The notes: a model not told the origin generated them from the letters alone. Positions 1 through 5,783 are shown, counted from the stretch's first letter. The stretch is DNA of 14,795 nucleotides from JBAXSK01 sp044358815 (GCA_044358815.1 JBIKNH010000102.1:1-14795), one strand, 5' to 3'. Numbers and translations: made by a program.

Positions 1-258
1 AATTGCCGGACTCAATCCCTCAATATAGTCCACCTCTGGCTTATCCACTTGCCCCAAAAACTGCCGCGCATAGGCACTCAAAGACTCCACGTACCGTCTT
101 TGTCCCTCCGCAAAAATCGTGTCAAATGCCAGAGATGACTTACCCGAACCCGAAACCCCCGTAAACACCACTAACTGGTCTCGGGGAATCGAAAGATCAA
201 CATTCTTGAGGTTGTGCTGACGTGCGCCGCGAATGTGGATGTGGGTGTGATCTGGCAT
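1..258 (-). CDS. uvrA: UvrA, excinuclease ABC subunit A (N-terminal 86 residues, cut by window edge)
   Basis: UvrA is the DNA-damage-sensing ATPase of nucleotide excision repair and works with UvrB and UvrC in the cytoplasm. The 86 residues visible on the minus strand match the start of the family: RGARQHNLKN near residues 10-19, Walker A GVSGSGKS at residues 34-41, then SLAFDTIFAEGQRRYVESLS and the AYARQFLGQ segment that follows, ending in IEGLSPAI. The ATG at 256-258 gives MPDHTHIHIRGAR, close to the usual UvrA N-terminus, so the start is well supported. The gene runs off the left edge; the rest of the protein (usually about 940-980 residues) is not in view. An imperfect tandem 14-base repeat lies just upstream of the start. 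Identification is firm. Confidence 0.96.
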   Translation of the reverse strand, partial: MPDHTHIHIRGARQHNLKNVDLSIPRDQLVVFTGVSGSGKSSLAFDTIFAEGQRRYVESLSAYARQFLGQVDKPEVDYIEGLSPAI

Positions 259-264
259 AGCGAG

Positions 265-292
265 ACTTCAGGGTGAATACTTCAGGGTAAAT
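265..292. repeat. Tandem 14-base repeat just upstream of uvrA
   Basis: Two adjacent copies, ACTTCAGGGTGAAT (265-278) and ACTTCAGGGTAAAT (279-292), differ at one position. The pair begins 7 bases upstream of the uvrA ATG, so it would lie in the ribosome-binding and leader region of the uvrA mRNA. The function is unknown; slippage duplication is the simplest explanation. Confidence 0.8.
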
Positions 293-645
293 TGAGAAAA
301 AATTGTCAATAAACGAAAAATAAATGATTAGGAGTTGTGGCAAGCAAAACAGTGATTTCAGTCACTCACGGGTCGGGGACACAATCACTGATGTATCACC
401 AACCGTATCACTGCCAATCATAGGCAATCACACCATAATGCCACTAGTTTCATTGAAAACATACCCATTAGTTAATAAATTTCCATCGGTTTCCCGAGGA
501 GGATTAACAGCTAATTATTCTGACCAATGATAAATTAGCAAAATTTAAAATTATTTATTTTAATTAACTTCTTTTAATTTTATTTTAACTAAATAATAAG
601 CAATAAATCTACCATGATTTTACGCTGACATTCGAGGCATTACGA
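293..645. other. Non-coding gap between uvrA and the small gene at 646
   Basis: No convincing gene. Very AT-rich at 531-610, which may hold the promoter of the downstream gene, but I cannot choose -35/-10 boxes. An 8-base inverted repeat CAGTGATT (350-357) / AATCACTG (383-390) with a 25-base spacer, and a minor TGCC/GGCA dyad near 412-427, are the only structures seen. The open frame 324-530 (68 codons) has a low-complexity, family-free translation and is not called. Confidence 0.5.
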
Positions 646-915
646 GTGATCCTAAATATTAATATGATTGTGATTAATTTAGCCGATGCCCACACCGTAC
701 CCATCAGCCTACCGTGGGGTGAAGAGACCAGCATTAGGTACATGGGAGAACTATTTATCCCCGTGCAAGTGCATTCCAGTTTAGATGCCGCCATCGCTGC
801 CTGCCGCCACGATCTCGACACAGGCATGATGTCTATTGTGGTCAAGGATCGAGATCGCGCTTCCTTGTGGTGGCATATCCCCAAGCAAACCTCCCCTATG
901 GCACATTCACGGTGA
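646..915 (+). CDS. Small hypothetical protein (89 aa)
   Basis: I do not recognise this protein. The translation from GTG 646 is a compact, balanced-composition sequence with no signal peptide or membrane helix. Notable stretches are ISLPWGEETSIRYMGELF (about residues 20-37), an alanine-rich segment SSLDAAIAACRHD (about 44-56) that looks helical, and SIVVKDRDRASLWWHI (about 63-78). A GAGG at 634-637, 8 bases upstream, supports the GTG start; ATG 664 is an alternative that drops six residues. It lies 91 bases upstream of the HHL1-like gene on the same strand, so they may be co-transcribed. A longer open frame on the opposite strand (609-959) has less protein-like composition and I take it as a shadow. 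The coding call rests on composition and context, not on a known family. Confidence 0.55.
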   Translation: MILNINMIVINLADAHTVPISLPWGEETSIRYMGELFIPVQVHSSLDAAIAACRHDLDTGMMSIVVKDRDRASLWWHIPKQTSPMAHSR

Positions 916-1006
916 TCAAACAGGGTGGTAGCATAAATCACATTGCGATTCATTGACATTGCAGTTCCTTAACCCTAACCCATAGTTCCAGCAGGAGATT
1001 GAACCT

Positions 1007-1438
1007 GTGCCTAAAGCCGTAGGATTTGGTGGTACTCCCACCGCAAAACCTAAGAAAGCCAGCAAGCGCCAAGCTGCCGCCCAACAGTATGACGAGATGA
1101 AAGCCAAGGGGCTACCCGAATTCAATATTTACATTCGGATCAAGGGGCGTGAGTGGGTCCCCGCTGGTTCTTTGGCTGTACAGCGCAGTAGTGCCATCAA
1201 TCAGGCTCTGTTCCAACAGGAAGAAGAATTACTCAAGGGAGCCTTGCGGATGTACCCGATTTTGAAGCAGTATCGGGATCGGCTGGAATATGGTTACCGT
1301 TTGAAGGAATTTAAGGACGAAGAAATCACCCTAGCAGTGCGCCCTAACCCTGGAATCCCTGGCGCTCTAGGACAAATTTTTGAGCAAGCCAAGACCTGGG
1401 CAACGGATTTCTTAGAAAAGACCACACCCAAGAAATAA
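1007..1438 (+). CDS. HHL1-like protein (DUF6523 family)
   Basis: This 143-residue protein resembles the cyanobacterial relatives of plant HHL1 (hypersensitive to high light 1), a thylakoid protein linked in plants to photosystem II protection and repair. Visible features are a basic, alanine/lysine-rich N-terminus (residues 1-25, PKAVGFGGTPTAKPKKASKR), a core FNIYIRIKGREWVPAGSLAV (about 39-58), a charged helical region (about 60-105) and a C-terminal NPGIPGALGQIFEQAKTWA. No transmembrane helix is evident in the cyanobacterial form. The start is GTG with AGGAG at 993-997, 9 bases upstream, which is one of the clearer ribosome-binding sites here. The family assignment is from recalled sequence similarity; the role in cyanobacteria is inferred from the plant protein. 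Confidence 0.75.
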   Translation: MPKAVGFGGTPTAKPKKASKRQAAAQQYDEMKAKGLPEFNIYIRIKGREWVPAGSLAVQRSSAINQALFQQEEELLKGALRMYPILKQYRDRLEYGYRLKEFKDEEITLAVRPNPGIPGALGQIFEQAKTWATDFLEKTTPKK

Positions 1439-1558
1439 CCTGCTCAGAAATAAACTAAGCATCTGAAGAATCGTCGCAACGCATCTCGCAGATCTGGAAA
1501 AGTTGAATTCCCCCCCGACAAAAAACCTAACTTGCCCTAAACCAATTAGGTCACTATG

Positions 1559-1620
1559 ATAGATCCCTAGTTTTGAGCCAAAATTTTCCAAGATCTTTTG
1601 TACCAAAATTGGGGATCTAT
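1559..1620. repeat. 17-base-pair inverted repeat (stem when G-U pairs allowed)
   Basis: The segment starting at 1559 (core TAGATCCCTAGTTTTG, 1560-1575) can pair with CAAAATTGGGGATCTA (1604-1619), plus A1559-T1620. Of the 17 pairs, 15 are Watson-Crick and two are G-U in the plus-strand RNA; the spacer is 28 bases. It sits 120 bases past the stop of the HHL1-like gene and is not followed by a T-run, so it is not a classical terminator. It could be a small structured RNA, a processing site or a miniature-element remnant. Confidence 0.7.
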
Positions 1621-1628
1621 ATTTGTTT

Positions 1629-1690
1629 AAACCAGAATTTACTTAAACCAGATATTGAGATCAGATACTTGGATCAGATATTTAGATTCA
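1629..1690. repeat. Degenerate tandem repeats with CAGAT-type core
   Basis: Five successive units of 13-16 bases share the core (C)CAGATA-TT: AAACCAGAATTTACTT, AAACCAGATATTGAG, ATCAGATACTTGG, ATCAGATATTTAG and ATTCAGA. A related core, CCAGATATTTG, recurs at 7870-7909. The function is unknown. An open frame (1573-1782) through this region is a by-product of low stop density. Confidence 0.6.
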
Positions 1691-1764
1691 GACCCTATTT
1701 GAGACTTTGTTCTGGGAAAAGTTTGAGGGAAATCAGACTTTTAATATTGTTGCAACTGTTACAA

Positions 1765-1816
1765 AAGACCTTGCAAAAGTGAGTGCTCACAGGTAATGGC
1801 TTACAAGTAAGGTCTT
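1765..1816 (+). promoter_or_regulatory. Candidate three-way-junction RNA or operator cluster
   Basis: An outer stem AAGACCTTGC (1765-1774) / GTAAGGTCTT (1807-1816) has nine Watson-Crick pairs and one G-U. It encloses two small hairpins: GTGA-GTGC-TCAC (1779-1790) and GTAA-TGGC-TTAC (1793-1804). As RNA this would fold as a three-way junction. As DNA, GTGAGTGCTCAC is a near-palindrome that could bind a dimeric regulator. It is not a riboswitch class I recognise. Confidence 0.4.
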
Positions 1817-1850
1817 ACATAATGGGGGCTTATATTAAGAGGGGCATCAC

Positions 1851-1862
1851 AGTGTTAACACT
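1851..1862. promoter_or_regulatory. Perfect 12-base palindrome AGTGTTAACACT
   Basis: AGTGTTAACACT is its own reverse complement and overlaps the GTG (1852-1854) of a 24-codon open frame. It resembles a dimeric-regulator operator, but no cognate regulator is in the window. Confidence 0.4.
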
Positions 1863-2006
1863 AGCCAACCTAAAAGACGGTTTACCAGAATTTATTCCCA
1901 AAACCCACCTCCGAAATTCCTGCTAAAGGGGTTTGCTAAATATGAATAGATGTGATACCGTGCTGTACGCTAATCATCAAATCGCCTAGCTACCTAAGAC
2001 ATTTCA

Positions 2007-2240
2007 ATGAACAATGCCTTATCGACCTATATGGTAGACACTCACCAGACGGCTCTAGAAGACTACCTGCTCTCCACGTCAGTGGTGGATCGGGAGCAGC
2101 TAGCCGTAGCTAAGAAGCTGCAACAACGGCAGGAGGGACCGTTATTGATGGTTTTACTACAATTGAGCTTTATTGACCTAAATCAGTTTAGTGGTTTACT
2201 CGACTGGACTGTGCGCAGTCGGTTGGATGCCTGCTCCTAA
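2007..2240 (+). CDS. DUF2949 family protein (77 aa)
   Basis: A small, soluble, mostly helical protein of a family found in cyanobacteria with no assigned function. The family pattern is visible in the body: LEDYLLSTSVVDREQLAVAK (residues 17-36), a basic/Gln stretch LQQRQEGPLLMVLLQL (about 38-53) matching the usual 'GPLPMVLWQ' region, then FIDLNQFSGLLDW (about 55-67). ATG 2007 gives a 77-residue product; ATG 2031 would remove eight residues and put the start closer to the usual family N-terminus. There is no strong ribosome-binding site for either. It is preceded by a long structured non-coding region and followed after 7 bases by a hairpin. The family is fairly sure from the pattern; the role is unknown. 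Confidence 0.72.
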   Translation: MNNALSTYMVDTHQTALEDYLLSTSVVDREQLAVAKKLQQRQEGPLLMVLLQLSFIDLNQFSGLLDWTVRSRLDACS

Positions 2241-2247
2241 GTAACAG

Positions 2248-2275
2248 CTTCAAGTAATAGCTTGAAGAGCATTTT
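2248..2275 (+). terminator. Candidate terminator after the DUF2949 gene
   Basis: CTTCAAG (2248-2254), a 6-base loop and CTTGAAG (2261-2267) form a perfect 7-base-pair stem starting 7 bases after the stop codon, followed by AGCATTTTG. The T-run is short, so termination would be weak; it may instead stabilise the 3' end. Confidence 0.35.
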
Positions 2276-2300
2276 GAGAATTTAGAATATAGCTACAAAT

Positions 2301-2353
2301 TGCCTCGGCTTAATTTTTAGGTTAATCCTCAACTGACTTAAAGAGCCGAGGTA
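2301..2353 (+). promoter_or_regulatory. GC-rich stem upstream of chlI
   Basis: TGCCTCGGCT (2301-2310) pairs with AGCCGAGGTA (2344-2353) over ten positions, one of them G-U, around a 33-base AT-rich loop. It stands out against AT-rich surroundings. It may end the DUF2949 transcript or begin a structured chlI leader; no T-run follows it. Confidence 0.4.
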
Positions 2354-2356
2354 TTC

Positions 2357-2384
2357 ATTGCCTGAGGGTTATTACCTGATGGTT
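2357..2384. repeat. Imperfect tandem 14-base repeat
   Basis: ATTGCCTGAGGGTT (2357-2370) is followed directly by ATTACCTGATGGTT (2371-2384), matching at 12 of 14 positions. It lies next to the GC-rich stem in the chlI upstream region. Confidence 0.65.
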
Positions 2385-2474
2385 GATTGAGGGGGATAGT
2401 CTGCTGAATATTTGCCATTGGTTTCAATTTGATTTGAAATACACACCAAACCCTCATTGCAAACGTGCATCGTA

Positions 2475-2494
2475 AATACTCATCAATACTCATC
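2475..2494. repeat. Perfect tandem 10-base repeat
   Basis: AATACTCATC occurs twice in direct succession (2475-2484, 2485-2494) upstream of chlI. Confidence 0.75.
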
Positions 2495-2513
2495 GTGAAT
2501 ATTGCCAGTGAAT

Positions 2514-2543
2514 CCAAAACACTGAAAGCCAAAACACTGAAAG
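2514..2543. repeat. Perfect tandem 15-base repeat
   Basis: CCAAAACACTGAAAG occurs twice in direct succession (2514-2528, 2529-2543), followed by the partial copy AAACTGA. It is about 145 bases upstream of the chlI start. An exact 15-base duplication suggests recent slippage or a selected spacing element. Confidence 0.85.
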
Positions 2544-2688
2544 AAACTGATAATAAAGAGGTACAGGTAATCCCAAAGAGATCGTAAGGGACACATCACC
2601 GCAGATCCAAGGCTTACCGTTTCTGGCTTCGAGTTTAGGTTAAAATTGCTTAACAGTAACGTATAGCAAAAGCAATTTAACAAAAGCC

Positions 2689-3765
2689 TTGATCGCAACT
2701 CCTGTAAAGCCAGCGGCTACCACCCGCCGCCCCGTTTTTCCCTTCTCTGCCGTAATTGGGCAGGAAGAGATGAAGTTATCCTTACTCCTTAACGTAATTG
2801 ACCCCAAAATCGGTGGTGTCATGGTGATGGGCGATCGTGGGACGGGTAAGTCCACCACGGTTCGCGCTATGACTGACCTCTTGCCCGAAATCGAAGTAGT
2901 GGCAGACGATCCCTTTAATAGCCACCCCACCGATGCTGACATTCAGAGCGATGAAGTACGCCGTCGCATTGCCCAAGGTGAACACCTGTCCGTTGTCAAA
3001 AAACAAGTGGTGATGGTGGATCTACCCCTTGGCGCGACTGAAGATCGGGTTTGCGGCACTATCGACATTGAAAAAGCCCTGTCCGAAGGGGTTAAAGCCT
3101 TTGAACCCGGACTCCTAGCCAAGGCAAATCGCGGCATTCTCTACATTGACGAAGTAAACCTCCTTGATGATCACTTGGTGGATGTCCTGCTAGACTCCGC
3201 TGCCTCCGGTTGGAATACCGTTGAACGGGAAGGGATTTCGATTCGTCACCCTGCGCGGTTTGTGCTGGTTGGTTCCGGTAACCCCGAAGAAGGCGAACTT
3301 CGTCCCCAGTTGTTAGACCGATTTGGGATGTATGCTGAGATTCGCACCGTCCGCGAACCTGAAAAGCGCGTCCAAATCGTTGAAGAGCGCACCGAATTTG
3401 ATGCCAATCCCCATACCTTCCTGAGTCGGTACACCCAAGATCAACAGCACTTGCAAGATAAGATCGTGCGTGCCCAAACCCTGTTACCCCAGGTGACGAT
3501 CCCCCATGATCTGCGTTTGAATATTTCTCGCGTTTGTGCTGATCTCAATGTAGACGGCTTACGGGGCGATATTGTCAGTAACCGTGCCGCTAAGGCGATC
3601 GCCGCTTTTGAAGGACGCACCGAAGTCACCACCGAAGACATTGGACGGGTGATTGGGTTGTGTTTGCGGCACCGCCTCCGGAAAGATCCCCTAGAGTCCA
3701 TTGATTCAGGCTATAAAGTAACCAAGACTTTTAATGAGGTTTTCGGCATTGCTGAATCAGCCTAG
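2689..3765 (+). CDS. chlI: Magnesium chelatase ATPase subunit I (ChlI)
   Basis: ChlI is the AAA+ motor of magnesium chelatase. With ChlD and ChlH it inserts Mg2+ into protoporphyrin IX, the first committed step of chlorophyll synthesis. The 358 residues match the usual cyanobacterial length. Visible motifs are Walker A GDRGTGKS (48-55), the insert LPLGATEDRVCGTIDIEKAL (112-131), Walker B ILYIDEVNLLDD (150-161), sensor/arginine region GSGNPEEGELRPQLLDRFG (195-213) and sensor-2 region VDGLRGD (288-294). Cysteines lie at 122, 283 and 325. The frame contains no ATG or GTG between its last upstream stop and the conserved core, so TTG 2689 is the likely start; it gives MIATPVKPAATTRRPVFPF, like other ChlI N-termini. 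There is no strong ribosome-binding site, which suggests translational limitation. phoH follows after 11 bases, probably in one operon. Confidence 0.97.
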   Translation: MIATPVKPAATTRRPVFPFSAVIGQEEMKLSLLLNVIDPKIGGVMVMGDRGTGKSTTVRAMTDLLPEIEVVADDPFNSHPTDADIQSDEVRRRIAQGEHLSVVKKQVVMVDLPLGATEDRVCGTIDIEKALSEGVKAFEPGLLAKANRGILYIDEVNLLDDHLVDVLLDSAASGWNTVEREGISIRHPARFVLVGSGNPEEGELRPQLLDRFGMYAEIRTVREPEKRVQIVEERTEFDANPHTFLSRYTQDQQHLQDKIVRAQTLLPQVTIPHDLRLNISRVCADLNVDGLRGDIVSNRAAKAIAAFEGRTEVTTEDIGRVIGLCLRHRLRKDPLESIDSGYKVTKTFNEVFGIAESA

Positions 3766-3776
3766 GGCATAACTGC

Positions 3777-4730
3777 ATGACTGTATCCCGTACCTACACC
3801 TTGCCCACCCCTGCTAGTGCCATGCGTCTAGCGGGGGCGCAAAATGAAAATCTGAAAACATTAACCACAGTTACCGAATCTAAATTGGTGCTGCGGGGTT
3901 TGGATCTGATCCTCGAAGGAACCGAGGGGCAAGTTAGCGCCTGTGAGCAGCTAATCGAAGCCCTCAAACCCCTATGGAGAAAAGATTTACCCATAGCTAC
4001 CGTAGACATTCGCACTGCCCAAGAAGCGATCAAAGCTGAGCGGTTGGAACAGTGGCAAGAACGCGCCACTCTAATTCGGACGCGGCGGGGGGACACAGTG
4101 CAACCCCGCACCCTACGGCAACAACAATATGTAGCTGCTATGGATCAGTATGATTTGGTATTTGGGATCGGTCCGGCGGGTACTGGTAAAACCTATTTAG
4201 CCGCCCTAAAAGCCGTTAAAGCCTTGCAAGAGCATCAGTTCGAGCGCATTATTCTGACTCGTCCGGCGGTGGAAGCTGGGGAAAAACTAGGTTTTTTGCC
4301 TGGTGATCTCCAGCAAAAGGTCAATCCGTACCTGCGCCCCCTCTATGATGCAATCCACGAAATCATTGATCCGGAGAAAGTGCCAGCGATGATCGAGCGG
4401 GGCATTATCGAAATTGCTCCCCTAGCCTATATGCGGGGGCGCACCCTGAGTAAGTCTTTTATCATTGTCGATGAGGCGCAAAATACCACCGCTGCCCAGA
4501 TGAAAATGATCTTGACTCGCCTCGGCAATGGCTCCCGCATGATTGTCACGGGGGACATTACCCAAACCGATCTGCCCCGCCATCAGAAATCCGGTTTGGT
4601 AATGGCGATGCATTTGTTACGTCATGTGGAAGGGATAAGCTTTACTTTGTTTACTCAAAAAGATGTGGTGCGCCATCCTCTGGTACAGCGGATCATTGAT
4701 GCCTATGAAAGTAAAGAGCATAATTCCTAG
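3777..4730 (+). CDS. phoH: PhoH family ATPase
   Basis: This is a PhoH-like P-loop ATPase of 317 residues, the usual length of the bacterial PhoH/YbeZ form. These proteins are RNA-associated; YbeZ works with the YbeY endoribonuclease in rRNA maturation. An N-terminal domain of about 110 residues (LVLRGLDLILEGTEGQVSAC at 37-56 resembles a KH/SpoVR-like fold) precedes the ATPase domain. That domain shows RTLRQQQYVAAM (111-122), Walker A GPAGTGKT (132-139), TRPAVEAGEKLGFLPGDL (161-178), Walker B FIIVDEAQN (228-236) and TGDITQTDLP (258-267). The ATG start matches the family N-terminus. The gene follows chlI by 11 bases, so co-transcription is likely, although a functional link to chlorophyll synthesis is not obvious. 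The old link to phosphate starvation comes from E. coli PhoH and should not be assumed here. Confidence 0.93.
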   Translation: MTVSRTYTLPTPASAMRLAGAQNENLKTLTTVTESKLVLRGLDLILEGTEGQVSACEQLIEALKPLWRKDLPIATVDIRTAQEAIKAERLEQWQERATLIRTRRGDTVQPRTLRQQQYVAAMDQYDLVFGIGPAGTGKTYLAALKAVKALQEHQFERIILTRPAVEAGEKLGFLPGDLQQKVNPYLRPLYDAIHEIIDPEKVPAMIERGIIEIAPLAYMRGRTLSKSFIIVDEAQNTTAAQMKMILTRLGNGSRMIVTGDITQTDLPRHQKSGLVMAMHLLRHVEGISFTLFTQKDVVRHPLVQRIIDAYESKEHNS

Positions 4731-5047
4731 ACCGTGCCACTGTGATGTCTCCGAGGAATACAGAATTGAGCACCAGGTTAAACGATCAGTTAAACAGCCC
4801 TAAGGGTGATCCCCATAAGTGCCTTATCAGTGCCTCGCTGCATCAGTGCCACGATAGTCAACCCAATAGACCAGTTCAGCTACAGTCCATCTATGTCGGT
4901 AAATTCAGGCAAAATACCCAGCAAAATACTAAGTAGTCCTCTAAATTCATAGATAATGCGATTCATGGCACAAATCAAGGTGAAGCGATCCCTTGGTCTA
5001 TGTCTCATCTATTTTGATAATTCATTAACTAAATCAACTAAATTATT
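4731..5047. other. 317-base non-coding gap after phoH
   Basis: No convincing gene. An open frame at 4742-4936 (64 codons, GTG/ATG start) has Asn/Gln/Ser-rich composition without family features and overlaps repeats, so it is not called. The gap contains three copies of ATMAGTGCC (4815-4823, 4826-4834, 4842-4850; M = A or C) and a short tandem GCAAAATAC pair (4909-4917, 4921-4929). The CAAD gene promoter should lie near 4950-5040, which is AT-rich at its end. Confidence 0.5.
4815..4850. repeat. Three direct copies of ATMAGTGCC
   Basis: ATAAGTGCC (4815-4823), ATCAGTGCC (4826-4834) and ATCAGTGCC (4842-4850) occur in the same orientation with spacings of 2 and 7 bases. They could be remnants of a slipped repeat or clustered binding sites. 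Confidence 0.55.
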
Positions 5048-5668
5048 ATGACATCTGCATCATCTCCTGATCCCACCCCAGATTTGCAGCCCGAACTGCA
5101 ACCCAAGCCCCAAAAACCTGCCCCAGACTTAGAGTTTGAGGAGCTTGAAACTGCGTTGCCTGCCCTTGATGTAATACCTCGCCCTGCACCAGTGGTAGCT
5201 CCGGTAGTTCAGCCAGTGGCTAAGGCGGCTGATCCTGATGAACTCACGCCTTTTCCTTTGGATCAAGTTGCACCCATAACAGACACAGCAACAGATACAA
5301 CGGCAGAAACAACCACAGAAACCGCTACGGCTGATGCCACCAGTACCGTTGCAGCACCTGCCCCAGACACCTCCAGCCTCACGGATAAATTGTTGGTGAG
5401 CTTCTTTAAACTGTGGGCTAAGACCGTGGGCGAACCCGCTGATCCCAACCGTGCCATCATTGGTTTAAGCGTCTTGAGTTTAACAACTTTGATCGTCTTG
5501 TCTAGGATCTATGGTTTTATTGATCAGTTACCGATCTTGGCTCCTGTATTTGAATTGGTGGGGTTCTTCTACAGCATTTCTGTTCTAATTAGGTACATTC
5601 GTTCCAAGGAAGACCGTTCTGATTTAGGTAAAACCGTAGATGACCTGAAAAAGAAACTCTTAGGCTAA
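5048..5668 (+). CDS. CAAD/CURT1-domain thylakoid membrane protein
   Basis: The 206-residue protein has a long, disordered, Pro/Ala/Thr-rich acidic N-terminal half (residues 1-110, with a Thr/Ala stretch at 79-104). A C-terminal CAAD/CURT1 module of about 95 residues follows. That module shows an amphipathic lead SFFKLWAKTVGEPADPNR (118-135), a first hydrophobic helix AIIGLSVLSLTTLIVLSRIY (136-155), a second LAPVFELVGFFYSISVLIRY (164-183) and a charged helical tail RSKEDRSDLGKTVDDLKKKL. In plants, CURT1 proteins curve grana margins. In cyanobacteria, CAAD domains anchor aminoacyl-tRNA synthetases or occur alone, and the CurT homologue shapes thylakoids. This is the stand-alone form, with no synthetase domain. 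The ATG start is the only reasonable one. The N-terminal extension is longer than in compact CurT proteins. The module assignment is confident; the physiological role is inferred. Confidence 0.85.
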   Translation: MTSASSPDPTPDLQPELQPKPQKPAPDLEFEELETALPALDVIPRPAPVVAPVVQPVAKAADPDELTPFPLDQVAPITDTATDTTAETTTETATADATSTVAAPAPDTSSLTDKLLVSFFKLWAKTVGEPADPNRAIIGLSVLSLTTLIVLSRIYGFIDQLPILAPVFELVGFFYSISVLIRYIRSKEDRSDLGKTVDDLKKKLLG

Positions 5669-5681
5669 AATCACTGGATTG

Positions 5682-5711
5682 AGCACCAAGGGTATTAGCA
5701 CCGAGGGTAAT
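5682..5711. repeat. Imperfect tandem 15-base repeat
   Basis: AGCACCAAGGGTATT (5682-5696) is followed directly by AGCACCGAGGGTAAT (5697-5711), matching at 13 of 15 positions. It begins 14 bases after the CAAD gene stop codon. Confidence 0.75.
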
Positions 5712-5722
5712 TGAATTCATCC

Positions 5723-5783
5723 CAGTTATCTATCACCAGAGATAACTGATGTCATCACCGCTATATGGACGGTTATCTCTGGT
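5723..5783 (+). promoter_or_regulatory. Mutually exclusive hairpins upstream of dnaK
   Basis: Segment B (5735-5748) can pair with an upstream partner, CAGTTATCT (5723-5731) with AGATAACTG (5740-5748), giving 9 perfect pairs and an 8-base loop. It can also pair with a downstream partner, ACCAGAGATAAC (5735-5746) with GTTATCTCTGGT (5772-5783), giving 12 perfect pairs and a 25-base loop. The two stems share 5740-5746, so only one can form at a time. The element lies 109 bases upstream of the dnaK ATG and 54 bases after the CAAD gene stop. It could be a conformational switch in a dnaK leader, a 3'-end element of the upstream transcript, or a set of DNA operator half-sites. No CIRCE (HrcA) box is present. 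Confidence 0.6.

Larger units (their letters stand above)
1439..2006. other. 568-base non-coding region rich in dyads
   Basis: No confident gene. It contains the inverted repeat at 1559-1620, the degenerate repeats at 1629-1690, the nested dyads at 1765-1816, a perfect 12-base palindrome at 1851-1862 and a 24-codon open frame at 1852-1926. The region probably contains the promoter and leader of the DUF2949 gene, but no promoter boxes stand out. Confidence 0.55.
2241..2688. other. 448-base non-coding region upstream of chlI
   Basis: No gene seen. It holds the hairpins at 2248-2267 and 2301-2353 and three tandem repeats (2357, 2475, 2514). The chlI promoter should be here, but no clear -35/-10 pair can be chosen. 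Confidence 0.55.

Noticed and set aside
324..530. 68-codon open frame between uvrA and the small gene
   Set aside because: The translation is irregular with no recognisable motif, the start lacks good context and the region is a typical AT-rich promoter gap.
609..959. 116-codon frame on the minus strand opposite 646-915
   Set aside because: It lies antisense to a better protein-like frame, is Met/Ser/Cys-rich and matches no family. The choice between strands is not certain.
1573..1782. 69-codon frame
   Set aside because: It runs through an inverted repeat and degenerate tandem repeats; the Leu/Gln/Arg-rich translation reflects repeat composition.
3594..3603. HIP1 enrichment (GCGATCGC at 3595-3602 and 14146-14153)
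   Set aside because: Two copies in 14.8 kb is slightly more than chance but far below strongly HIP1-rich genomes, and both lie in ordinary coding sequence.
4742..4936. 64-codon frame after phoH
   Set aside because: Low-complexity Asn/Gln/Ser composition, overlap with short repeats and no family match.
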